Source: CAZPXF01 sp964590945
GTDB taxonomy: Bacteria > Bacillota > Clostridia > Lachnospirales > Lachnospiraceae
Length of the DNA stretch: 28,958 nucleotides
Direction: 5' to 3'
NCBI GenBank assembly: GCA_964590945.1
Contig: CAZPXF010000020.1
Coordinates: forward strand, 1-28,958
A program made the position numbers and the translations under genes. Below, piece by piece: positions 1 to 7,053 of this stretch. How positions within the stretch are numbered: position 1 is the first letter of the stretch; the number at the start of each line of letters is the position of its first letter. Under the pieces are notes generated by a model that saw only the letters and a program-made list of their open reading frames with translations, did not search any database and was not told where the DNA came from.

Positions 1-2
1 AA

Positions 3-74
3 AACAACCCGAATGCGGATGATGAGAAGATATGTGAGATGCTTCAGACAGTTTATGCGGGAAATGAAGATTAA
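3..74 (+). CDS. C-terminal end of an unidentified protein (partial)
   Basis: An open frame runs in from the left edge and stops at TAA 72-74, giving 23 residues that end in VYAGNED. The piece is acidic and helical-looking and too short to assign a family. It lies about 60 bases upstream of a good promoter on the same strand, so it is probably the end of the preceding transcription unit. It could also be a chance open frame, because nothing upstream is visible. Confidence 0.4.
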   Translation, partial: NNPNADDEKICEMLQTVYAGNED

Positions 75-132
75 GATTGCACACTGAGGATAATAGCAGG
101 AAATACAGGAACAGATTTAGTTACTTCTTATA

Positions 133-161
133 TTGACGCTGCGAATCGGGGTATTTATATT
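133..161 (+). promoter_or_regulatory. Sigma-A-type promoter of the aldo/keto reductase operon
   Basis: TTGACG at 133-138 and TATATT at 156-161 are separated by exactly 17 bases. Transcription should begin near 168, giving a leader of about 78 bases before the first gene. Confidence 0.7.
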
Positions 162-173
162 AAAAACAACCGG

Positions 174-204
174 GTGTGCCGATTCGGTGAGGCCTGCGGC
201 ACAC
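174..204 (+). other. Leader hairpin in the 5' UTR of the aldo/keto reductase operon
   Basis: GTGTGCC (174-180) is perfectly complementary to GGCACAC (198-204), with a 17-base loop. It sits at the very start of the predicted transcript and has no U-run, so it is not an ordinary terminator. It may stabilise the mRNA 5' end or bind a regulator. Its function is unknown. Confidence 0.4.
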
Positions 205-245
205 AGAAAGTAAATTGTCAGTGGATACAAATGGAGGATATATCA

Positions 246-1169
246 ATGAAGCAGGTGAAATTTGGCAAAACGGGGCTGCAGGTTCCGGCAGTTGTGACAG
301 GCTGTATGCGATTTGCGGATAAGACGCCGCAGGAGATGAATCATTTTATACATACCGCACTGGATCTGGGGGCGTCTTTTTTTGATCATGCGGATATTTA
401 CGCAGAGGGCAGATGCGAAGAGCTTTTCGGAGAGGCGCTTGCGATGGATCAATCCCTTCAAAGAGAGGATATGATGATCCAGTCAAAGTGCGGAATCCGT
501 ACGGGATGCTGCTATGATCAGTCGAAGAAGCATATTCTGGATGCAGTGGATGGAAGCTTGAAGCGTCTTCGCACGGACTATCTGGATGTGCTGCTTCTGC
601 ACCGTCCGGATGCGCTTGTGGAGCCGGAAGAAGTTGCGGAGGCATTTGATGAACTGGAGCGCAGCGGGAAGGTCCGGTATTTCGGTGTTTCCAATCATAA
701 GCCGATGCAGATAGAATTATTAAAGAAGTATATCAAAGCGCCAATCTGTGCGGATCAGCTGCAGTTCTCTCTTCCTGTTTCCAACATGGTTGCGAATGGC
801 ATGGAAGTAAATATGACCAGTGACGGTGCATATGACCGGGATGGAAGCGTGCTGGATTACTGCCGGTTGAACGATGTGACGATTCAGGCATGGTCGCCGT
901 TTCAGGCGCCGAACTGGAATGGCTGCTTTCTCGGCAGCGCAAAGTATCCGGAACTGAATCAGAAGATACAGGTTCTTGCCGGAAAATACGGGGTGACAGA
1001 TACGACGATCGCAGCGGCATGGATCCTGCGGCATCCGGCGGGGATGCAGCTGATTGCGGGAACGGCAAGCGAAAAGCGCCTTGCACAGATCGTTGCCGCA
1101 GAGAAGATCATATTGACCCGCGAGGAGTGGTATGAGCTGTATCTGGCAGCGGGTCATCCGCTGCCATAG
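246..1169 (+). CDS. Aldo/keto reductase (YdhF-like)
   Basis: This is a 307-residue NAD(P)H-dependent oxidoreductase of the aldo/keto reductase superfamily, a cytosolic TIM barrel that reduces carbonyls or oxidises sugar alcohols. The catalytic tetrad is visible: Asp and Tyr in FFDHADIY, Lys in IQSKCG and His in LLLHRPDA. The segment FSLPVSNMVANGMEVNM resembles the YdhF branch. The start was set at ATG 246 because GGAGG (233-237) precedes it by 8 bases; an earlier GTG at 174 lies inside the leader hairpin. The stop codon abuts the ribosome binding site of the next gene, a serine hydrolase, and a GH32-like gene follows. The substrate is therefore probably a sugar or sugar-derived carbonyl, which is inference. 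Confidence 0.9.
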   Translation: MKQVKFGKTGLQVPAVVTGCMRFADKTPQEMNHFIHTALDLGASFFDHADIYAEGRCEELFGEALAMDQSLQREDMMIQSKCGIRTGCCYDQSKKHILDAVDGSLKRLRTDYLDVLLLHRPDALVEPEEVAEAFDELERSGKVRYFGVSNHKPMQIELLKKYIKAPICADQLQFSLPVSNMVANGMEVNMTSDGAYDRDGSVLDYCRLNDVTIQAWSPFQAPNWNGCFLGSAKYPELNQKIQVLAGKYGVTDTTIAAAWILRHPAGMQLIAGTASEKRLAQIVAAEKIILTREEWYELYLAAGHPLP

Positions 1170-1182
1170 GAGGAAAAGAAAA

Positions 1183-2685
1183 ATGAAGAGTTATTTTGAG
1201 AATGTGGCGCCGGAGGCCATTGATATCAAGGCGGAGGGAATCACGGGCTTTCTGGATGCAGTCAAGAAAAACGGACTGGAATTACATAGTATGAAGGTGA
1301 TCCGCCACGGAAAATGCTGTGCCTCGGCATGGTTTGACCCATATGGGCCGGATATCCTTCATCCGGTTTATTCGTTCAGCAAATCTCTGACGGCTGCGGC
1401 AATTGGATTTGCATGGCAGGAGGGAATCCTGTCTCTGGATGAGAAGCTGGTCGATATTTTTCCGGAATACTGCCCGGAGCAGCCATCGGATAATCTGAAG
1501 GAGGTGACACTGCATCACCTGCTGACGATGAGCTGCGGACAGGAAACAGAGATCGATGGATCAAAAGCGTCATGGATCAGTGACTTTCTGCATCATTCAT
1601 TCCCGCACAGGCCGGGGACCTGGTATCAGTACAATTCTGTGGGGACAAATATGCTGGCGGCGGTTCTGGCAAAGAAGACAGGGGAGAGCCTGATGGACTT
1701 TCTTAAGCCTCGCCTTCTGGAGCCGTTGGGAATCGATCCGGTTTTTTGCTGTCGCTTGCATGACGAATACCAGACCTGCTGCGGCGGGGGCGGTATGAAG
1801 CTGACCACAGAGGGGATGGCAAGATTTACTTATTTTATGCTCCATAAAGGGGAATGGGAAGGAAAGAAGCTTTTGTCCGGATGGTATGAGATGGCGGCCT
1901 CCAAACAGATCGAGACTGCAGGGGATGCGGAAGGACATGTCAAGGAATGGGCGAATGGTTATGGTTATCAGTGCTGGATGGGTACGTTACCGGGTTCTTT
2001 CCGTGCGGACGGTGCATACGGGCAGTTCGGATTTGTGTTCCCGTCGCTGGATCTGATCGTCATTACGACCTCAGCGACAGAGCAGACCCAGACGCTGGTG
2101 GACTGCCTTTATGAACATCTGCTTCCGGCTGTCTGTCCGGATGGGGAGCTGAAGAAAGAGAAGGAGACCGATCTTACGGATGTACTGTCTGGGCTTCGTA
2201 TTCCGGGGCTTCTTTCATGCCGGAATCCGGAGATGGAAATAAGGATCTCCACCGGGACCTACGAGGCGGATGAATCGGAACCGGGCAAAAGAATGAACAG
2301 TCTGGAGACTTTGATCGGCGGAGCGGGACTTTGGTATCTTCCGGAGGAGCCTTCCATTACCGATATGCACTTTGCTTTTGATGCAGACAGCGTGACATGG
2401 ACGGTTCTGGCTGGTGAGGAAAAGAAGATCACAGCCGCGCTGGATGGTTCCTTTGCTATCAGCCGGATCGGGGATATTTCTTATGCAGCCAGTGCGCGAT
2501 GGCGCAGCCTTACGGCATTGGAGTTGGAAATCCGCCGGATCGATGCGATCAGCGGTGTTCGCCTCATTTTCCGTTTTGAAGGGGAACGGCTTCATATAGA
2601 GGCGGATGAGACATTGATCAGTGTCGGCGGACCTGGAATGAATCAGAAGCATCTGGTTCCATTTTATCGAAGGGAGAAGAGATAG
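1183..2685 (+). CDS. Serine hydrolase, beta-lactamase/penicillin-binding-protein fold, with C-terminal extension
   Basis: This 500-residue protein belongs to the class C beta-lactamase-related family (esterases, DD-peptidases, amidases). The first motif S-F-S-K places the nucleophile at Ser64 and the general base at Lys67. The second motif reads Y-Q-Y-N-S (148-152), so the usual Y-x-N is not in standard register. Near residue 285 the segment GAYGQFGFVFP is typical of the third-motif region. Roughly residues 330-500 form an extra beta-rich domain that I do not recognise. There is no signal peptide, so it acts in the cytoplasm, which argues against antibiotic resistance. AGGAGG at 1168-1173 fixes the start at ATG 1183. 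It is tightly coupled with the reductase before it and the glycosidase after it, which suggests an esterase or deacylase acting on the same compound. Confidence 0.85.
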   Translation: MKSYFENVAPEAIDIKAEGITGFLDAVKKNGLELHSMKVIRHGKCCASAWFDPYGPDILHPVYSFSKSLTAAAIGFAWQEGILSLDEKLVDIFPEYCPEQPSDNLKEVTLHHLLTMSCGQETEIDGSKASWISDFLHHSFPHRPGTWYQYNSVGTNMLAAVLAKKTGESLMDFLKPRLLEPLGIDPVFCCRLHDEYQTCCGGGGMKLTTEGMARFTYFMLHKGEWEGKKLLSGWYEMAASKQIETAGDAEGHVKEWANGYGYQCWMGTLPGSFRADGAYGQFGFVFPSLDLIVITTSATEQTQTLVDCLYEHLLPAVCPDGELKKEKETDLTDVLSGLRIPGLLSCRNPEMEIRISTGTYEADESEPGKRMNSLETLIGGAGLWYLPEEPSITDMHFAFDADSVTWTVLAGEEKKITAALDGSFAISRIGDISYAASARWRSLTALELEIRRIDAISGVRLIFRFEGERLHIEADETLISVGGPGMNQKHLVPFYRREKR

Positions 2686-2686
2686 T

Positions 2687-4123
2687 ATGGATTTATTTTA
2701 CACGCCAAAGTATGCCAAGACAGGAGATATGATTCCTTTCTACAATGAAGAGACAGAGCGATTTGAAAATTATTATCTGAAGAACTGGAATCCGGATGCG
2801 CCAAAGGAGCTGGTGATTCCGGGCTGGCACCGCATCACAACGGACAATATGAGGACTTTTGAGGAGACGCCGATGTACATAGATGGAGGAACGGGATCAG
2901 TCCTTCGGGCAGGAGATACCTATCATATGTTTTATTGTACCTTTGAGTTTGACAAGGATCCGGTTCTGCAGTGGGCAAGACATGCGGTCAGCAAGGATCT
3001 TGTGCACTGGGAGGACATCCCGGAGGATAAGTTCGGGCCGGATGGCGAGATCTACCGGCTTCAATCGGACTGGAGAGACCCGCATGTATTCTGGAATGAG
3101 GAGGATCAGAAATGGTGGATGCTGATTGCCGCCAATGAGAATGCCGCGACAAAGAGGAGCGGCTGTGTGGGCTTATGCGTATCGGATGATCTTTTCCACT
3201 GGGAGTACAGAGAACCGCTCTATGCACCGAGAATGCATCAGGGGGCAAATGAATGCCCGGATCTTTTTAAAATGGGGGACTGGTATTATCTGGTATATTC
3301 CAATTACACGGATGGGTTATGTACCTATTACAGAATGAGCCGTTCTTCCAAAGGGCCGTGGATCAGACCGCGGGTAGATACCTTTGACGGAAGGGCATTT
3401 TATGCAGGGAAAACAGGCTTTGACGGAAAGAACCGCTATATTTTCGGATGGAATCCGACCAGGGGAGAGAATCAAAAGGGCTTCGATCCGGGGCAGGATT
3501 TTGGTCTGGATTATTGCAGCTGGAACTGGGGTGGAAGCGTCCTTGTCCACAAGATCATTCAGCATGAGGATGGGACGCTCGGGGTATGCCCGATAGACAG
3601 TGTGGCAAATGCCTTTGAGAGCAGCAAAGAGGTGGAGATCAAAGGACTGACCGGCACATGGAAGGAAGAAAATGGAATCGTAAGCTGCTGCTCCGGGGAT
3701 GGATATTCGGCTTCCATCGCAGATCCGATCCCGGCGCAGTGCTGCATAAAGACAAAATGCAGATACCACGGCAGTCCGACACGGTTTGGCATGGCTCTGC
3801 AGATTGATGAAGATTTTGATTTCGGATATTATCTGATGTTTGAGCCGGATTGTAACCGGATCGAGTTCCGTTCGGGTCTCCGGATGTATGAAAGCGGCGG
3901 GCAGATGTTTCCGTATGCGACAGAGATGGAGCGGCCGCTGCTCATGGAGGCGGACAGGGAATATGAGCTGGAATTGTATATTCAGGATACGATGGCTGTC
4001 CTGTATGTCGACAATGATCTTGCATTTGGTTTCCGTATGTATAACTGGAAGAACCGGAATCTGGGATTCTTTGTCGCAGACGGTGATCTGGAAGTATGGG
4101 ATACAGTCATTCTGACAGAGTAG
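2687..4123 (+). CDS. GH32-like glycoside hydrolase (clan GH-J five-bladed propeller)
   Basis: This 478-residue protein resembles family 32 fructosidases. The three acidic residues expected of the family can be placed: the nucleophile in GDMIPFY (Asp14), the transition-state stabiliser in WRDP (Asp131) and the acid/base in ECPDLF (Glu189). The first motif replaces the classical NDPNG. That variant occurs in a distant GH32 branch whose substrates are poorly known. Residues beyond about 330 form a C-terminal beta-sandwich. No signal peptide is seen, so the substrate must be imported. The ATG begins one base after the upstream stop, behind a GGGAGAAGAG site. The gene ends the operon facing purC. 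A beta-fructosidase or related role is inferred; a sucrose-phosphate hydrolase is less likely given the divergence. Confidence 0.8.
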   Translation: MDLFYTPKYAKTGDMIPFYNEETERFENYYLKNWNPDAPKELVIPGWHRITTDNMRTFEETPMYIDGGTGSVLRAGDTYHMFYCTFEFDKDPVLQWARHAVSKDLVHWEDIPEDKFGPDGEIYRLQSDWRDPHVFWNEEDQKWWMLIAANENAATKRSGCVGLCVSDDLFHWEYREPLYAPRMHQGANECPDLFKMGDWYYLVYSNYTDGLCTYYRMSRSSKGPWIRPRVDTFDGRAFYAGKTGFDGKNRYIFGWNPTRGENQKGFDPGQDFGLDYCSWNWGGSVLVHKIIQHEDGTLGVCPIDSVANAFESSKEVEIKGLTGTWKEENGIVSCCSGDGYSASIADPIPAQCCIKTKCRYHGSPTRFGMALQIDEDFDFGYYLMFEPDCNRIEFRSGLRMYESGGQMFPYATEMERPLLMEADREYELELYIQDTMAVLYVDNDLAFGFRMYNWKNRNLGFFVADGDLEVWDTVILTE

Positions 4124-4154
4124 AGATTGCCCGTTATCCTGCAGATGCTTCGAA

Positions 4155-4176
4155 GGACAGGTCAAATAACCTGTCC
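4155..4176. terminator. Hairpin between convergent GH32-like gene and purC
   Basis: GGACAGGT (4155-4162) and ACCTGTCC (4169-4176) form a perfect 8-bp stem with a 6-base loop, between the stop codons of two converging genes. The position fits a bidirectional terminator, but neither side carries a real U-run, so its efficiency is uncertain. Confidence 0.5.
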
Positions 4177-4201
4177 CAAAAGTATTCGGATATTTCTGAT
4201 A

Positions 4202-5065
4202 TTATGTCAGCTTTTCGCCCGTCAGTAGCTCATAAGCCTGCAGATATTTGTCGATCGTCTTATCCACGATATCCTGCGGAAGTGTCCAGTCGTTGCCCGG
4301 GTTGGCTTTCAGCCAGTCGCGGGCGAACTGCTTATCGAAGGACGGCTGTCCGTGCCCCGGCTCATATCCGTCTGCCGGCCAGAAACGGGAGCTGTCCGGT
4401 GTCAGCATCTCGTCGCCGAGAACAAGATTGCCTTCCTCATCCAGCCCGAATTCGAATTTGGTGTCTGCGATGATGATTCCGCGGCTCAGTGCGTAGTCTG
4501 CGCACTTCTTATAGAGAGCGATCGTGTAATCGCGGAGCTTCTGTGCGTACTCCTCGCCCTTGCCCGGGAAATATTTCTCGAGGTGTGCAATACTCTGCTC
4601 ATAGGAAATATTCTCGTCGTGGTCGCCGATCTCAGCCTTTGTGGATGGTGTGTAGATTGGCTCAGGAAGCTTATCGGATTCCTTTAGTCCCTCCGGAAGA
4701 CGGATGCCGCATACGGTTCCGTTCTCCTTATAGCTTGCCCAGCCGCTTCCTGTGATGTATCCGCGGACGATACACTCGATCGGAAGCATCTCAAGCTTGC
4801 GGCACATCATGCTGTTGCCGTCAAACTGCGGCTGCCGGAAAAATTCCGGCATATCTTTCACATCAACGGAAATCATATGATTCGGCAGGATATCCTGTGT
4901 CATATTGAACCAGAACCTGGACATCTGTGTGAGCACAGCTCCCTTCTTTGTCACATTGTTTTTCAAAATAACGTCGAAGCAGCTGATACGGTCGGTTGCA
5001 ACCATGATCAGGCTGTCGCCGTTGTCATAGATCTCACGCACTTTACCTTCTTTGATTGGTTTCAT
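4202..5065 (-). CDS. purC: Phosphoribosylaminoimidazole-succinocarboxamide (SAICAR) synthase
   Basis: PurC joins CAIR and aspartate using ATP in de novo purine synthesis. The 287-residue length fits the longer SAICAR synthase class, and the family signatures are clear: GKVREIYD at the N-terminus, the IVRGYITGSGW block, and STKAEIGDHDENIS. On the minus strand AGGAG lies at 5081-5077. ATG 5065 (MKPIKEGK) is chosen, with 11 bases of spacing. ATG 5074 would be only 2 bases from the site, and GTG 5077 overlaps it. It is a single gene with no other pur gene nearby, and the only complete gene I place on the minus strand here. Its leader holds a strong hairpin (5125-5153) of unknown function. Confidence 0.95.
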   Translation of the reverse strand: MKPIKEGKVREIYDNGDSLIMVATDRISCFDVILKNNVTKKGAVLTQMSRFWFNMTQDILPNHMISVDVKDMPEFFRQPQFDGNSMMCRKLEMLPIECIVRGYITGSGWASYKENGTVCGIRLPEGLKESDKLPEPIYTPSTKAEIGDHDENISYEQSIAHLEKYFPGKGEEYAQKLRDYTIALYKKCADYALSRGIIIADTKFEFGLDEEGNLVLGDEMLTPDSSRFWPADGYEPGHGQPSFDKQFARDWLKANPGNDWTLPQDIVDKTIDKYLQAYELLTGEKLT

Positions 5066-5124
5066 TTTAATCATCACTCCTGTGCAAATAAATAGTTGAT
5101 TATTTTCGGTTGCTGATATTGACG

Positions 5125-5153
5125 GACCGCCTGCACGCTGTGCTCCTGCGGTC
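5125..5153 (-). other. Hairpin in the purC leader
   Basis: GACCGC (5125-5130) pairs with GCGGTC (5148-5153). Inside it GCAC (5133-5136) pairs with GTGC (5140-5143) around a 3-base loop. It lies 60-90 bases upstream of purC on the strand that would be transcribed into its leader. No U-run follows on either strand. It does not show the conserved core of a purine riboswitch. Confidence 0.4.
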
Positions 5154-5213
5154 AGAATATCTTCCCTTTATAGATAAACAGATATTGGATAAAAAATCAA
5201 TAGGCTTTTTCGG

Positions 5214-5242
5214 TTGTTATTCTGAATTTGCACAGGTATAAT
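5214..5242 (+). promoter_or_regulatory. Promoter of the AAA-ATPase/PD-(D/E)XK gene
   Basis: TTGTTA at 5214-5219 and a perfect TATAAT at 5237-5242 are spaced by 17 bases. The predicted start near 5249 rules out translation from the TTG at 5228 and leaves a leader of about 40 bases. Confidence 0.75.
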
Positions 5243-5287
5243 AAAACTACAGGACACTGTAATGGAAAAAGAGAGGACAGTGGTTTC

Positions 5288-6970
5288 ATGGGAAGGACAG
5301 TATCAATCGGATATCAGGAGTTTGATGATATCATCCGTAACCATCTGTTTTATATTGATAAGACAGATTTTATAAAGGAATGGTGGGAGAACAGGGATCG
5401 GGTGACTTTGATTACCCGCCCGAGACGGTTTGGAAAGACGCTTACCATGAGTATGGTAGAGCAGTTCTTTTCAGTGGATCATGCGGATCAGGAAGCGCTT
5501 TTTCGGGGGTTGCATGTATGGGATGTGGAGAGTTACCATAGTCTGCAGGGATCCTTTCCGGTCATCAGTCTGACGTTTGCCAATGTAAAAGAACGGAATT
5601 TTTTGATGACGAAGCAGCGGATCGGGCAGATATTGACAGATCTGTATAATAAACATATTTTTCTCTTGAAGGGGAATCTTTTGACGGCGGAGGAAAAATT
5701 GTATTTTCAAAGTGTCACGACCAATATGGATGAGACAACTGCAACGCTGGCAGTCCATAAGATGTCGGATTTTCTTTCGCGTTATTATGGGAAAAAAGTA
5801 ATCATTTTGCTGGATGAATATGATACTCCGATGCAGGAGGCGTATGTGAATGGCTATTGGGACGAACTGGCATCTTTTATGCGGAGCATGTTCAACGCAG
5901 CATTTAAGACGAACCCATATCTGGAGCGTGCTATTCTGACCGGAATAACGAGAATCAGCAAGGAATCTGTTTTTTCCGATCTGAATAATCTGAAGGTCGT
6001 GACAACTACATCGGATGAATATGCGGATTGTTTTGGATTTACGGAGGAGGAAGTTACAGCTGCACTGCGCGAGTATGATCGGGCAGACCGGATGCCGGAG
6101 GTGAAAGAATGGTATGACGGATTTACCTTTGGAGAGAAGCGTGAGATCTATAATCCGTGGTCAATCCTGAATTATCTGGATACCGGCAAGCTGGGGACAT
6201 ACTGGGCAAATACCAGCTCTAACAGCCTGATCGGGAAAGTGATCCGTGAAGGCAGCAAAGATATCAAACAGAAGTTTGAGACGCTGCTCAATGGAAAAAG
6301 TATTGAGGTTCTTCTGGACGAGCAGATCATATACGATCAGTTACCGGTGAAGGAAAGCTCCATCTGGAGTCTGCTTCTTGCCAGTGGATATCTGAAGGTG
6401 GCGGAGAAATCTTTTGTAAAGCGGACCGGCCGCGTGTACTATCGGCTGGCACTTACGAATAAAGAAGTACGAATCATGTTTGAAAGTATGATACATGATT
6501 GGTTTTCAGATTATGATTGCGGGTATAATGATTTTATTCAGGCACTGCTTCAGGATGATCTGAAAGCAATGAATGTTTATATGAACCGGGTGGCGCGGGC
6601 AACGTTCAGTTTTTTTGACAGCGGGAAAAAGGCATCAGCCGAGAGAGAGCCGGAACGGTTTTACCATGGCTTTGTATTAGGCCTGATCGTAGATCTGGAA
6701 GAGCGCTATGCAGTGACATCCAACCGGGAAAGCGGATATGGGAGATATGATGTCATGCTGGAACCGAAAATGGATATGGATGATGCGATCATTCTGGAAT
6801 TTAAGGTGCAGGATGATGAGGAATCGTTGCCGGAGGCTGTGCAGAAGGCGCTTCGACAGATTGAAGAGAAACAGTATGCTTCCGTTTTGGAAAGTAAAGG
6901 AATAGCAAAAGAGAGGATCCGGAAGTACGGATTTGCTTTTCATGGCAAGAGTGTTTTGATCGGCAGATGA
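5288..6970 (+). CDS. AAA-ATPase-like protein with C-terminal PD-(D/E)XK nuclease-like domain
   Basis: This 560-residue protein has the two-part architecture of the AAA-ATPase_like plus PDDEXK_9 (DUF1703) family, which is often multi-copy in gut Clostridia and Bacteroidetes and has no settled function. The N-terminal ATPase carries the family P-loop variant R-P-R-R-F-G-K-T (44-51) and Walker B VIILLDEYD (171-179). The C-terminal nuclease-like fold shows Asp488 in GRYDVML, the E-F-K core (504-506) and a following ALRQI...KQY helix (about 521-530). All core residues look intact, so it is not an obvious decayed copy. ATG 5288 follows GAGAGGA by about 10 bases. The gene stands alone behind its own promoter and shares no operon with purC or the siroheme genes. 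Defence, mobile-element or DNA-repair roles are all conceivable. Confidence 0.85.
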   Translation: MGRTVSIGYQEFDDIIRNHLFYIDKTDFIKEWWENRDRVTLITRPRRFGKTLTMSMVEQFFSVDHADQEALFRGLHVWDVESYHSLQGSFPVISLTFANVKERNFLMTKQRIGQILTDLYNKHIFLLKGNLLTAEEKLYFQSVTTNMDETTATLAVHKMSDFLSRYYGKKVIILLDEYDTPMQEAYVNGYWDELASFMRSMFNAAFKTNPYLERAILTGITRISKESVFSDLNNLKVVTTTSDEYADCFGFTEEEVTAALREYDRADRMPEVKEWYDGFTFGEKREIYNPWSILNYLDTGKLGTYWANTSSNSLIGKVIREGSKDIKQKFETLLNGKSIEVLLDEQIIYDQLPVKESSIWSLLLASGYLKVAEKSFVKRTGRVYYRLALTNKEVRIMFESMIHDWFSDYDCGYNDFIQALLQDDLKAMNVYMNRVARATFSFFDSGKKASAEREPERFYHGFVLGLIVDLEERYAVTSNRESGYGRYDVMLEPKMDMDDAIILEFKVQDDEESLPEAVQKALRQIEEKQYASVLESKGIAKERIRKYGFAFHGKSVLIGR

Positions 6971-7053
6971 AATGTTTATAAACAGACAGGCTGGTCTTTA
7001 GAACTGGTATTTGTTAAAATGTAGATAACCGGGAGAACAGGAGGAAAGAAATC

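Noticed and set aside
174..245. GTG at 174 as an earlier start of the aldo/keto reductase
   Set aside because: It lies within a leader hairpin and directly after the promoter, has no ribosome binding site, and adds residues unlike the family; ATG 246 has GGAGG at good spacing.
1183..2685. Antibiotic-resistance beta-lactamase
   Set aside because: The protein has no signal peptide and an altered second motif, and lies in an operon with sugar enzymes, so a cytosolic esterase or amidase is more likely.
3317..4165. A 282-codon minus-strand open frame opposite the GH32-like gene
   Set aside because: It is a shadow of the plus-strand coding frame, with low-complexity His/Ile/Cys-rich composition.
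5228..5287. TTG at 5228 as start of the ATPase/nuclease gene
   Set aside because: The -10 element lies at 5237-5242, downstream of this codon, so it would not be in the mRNA.
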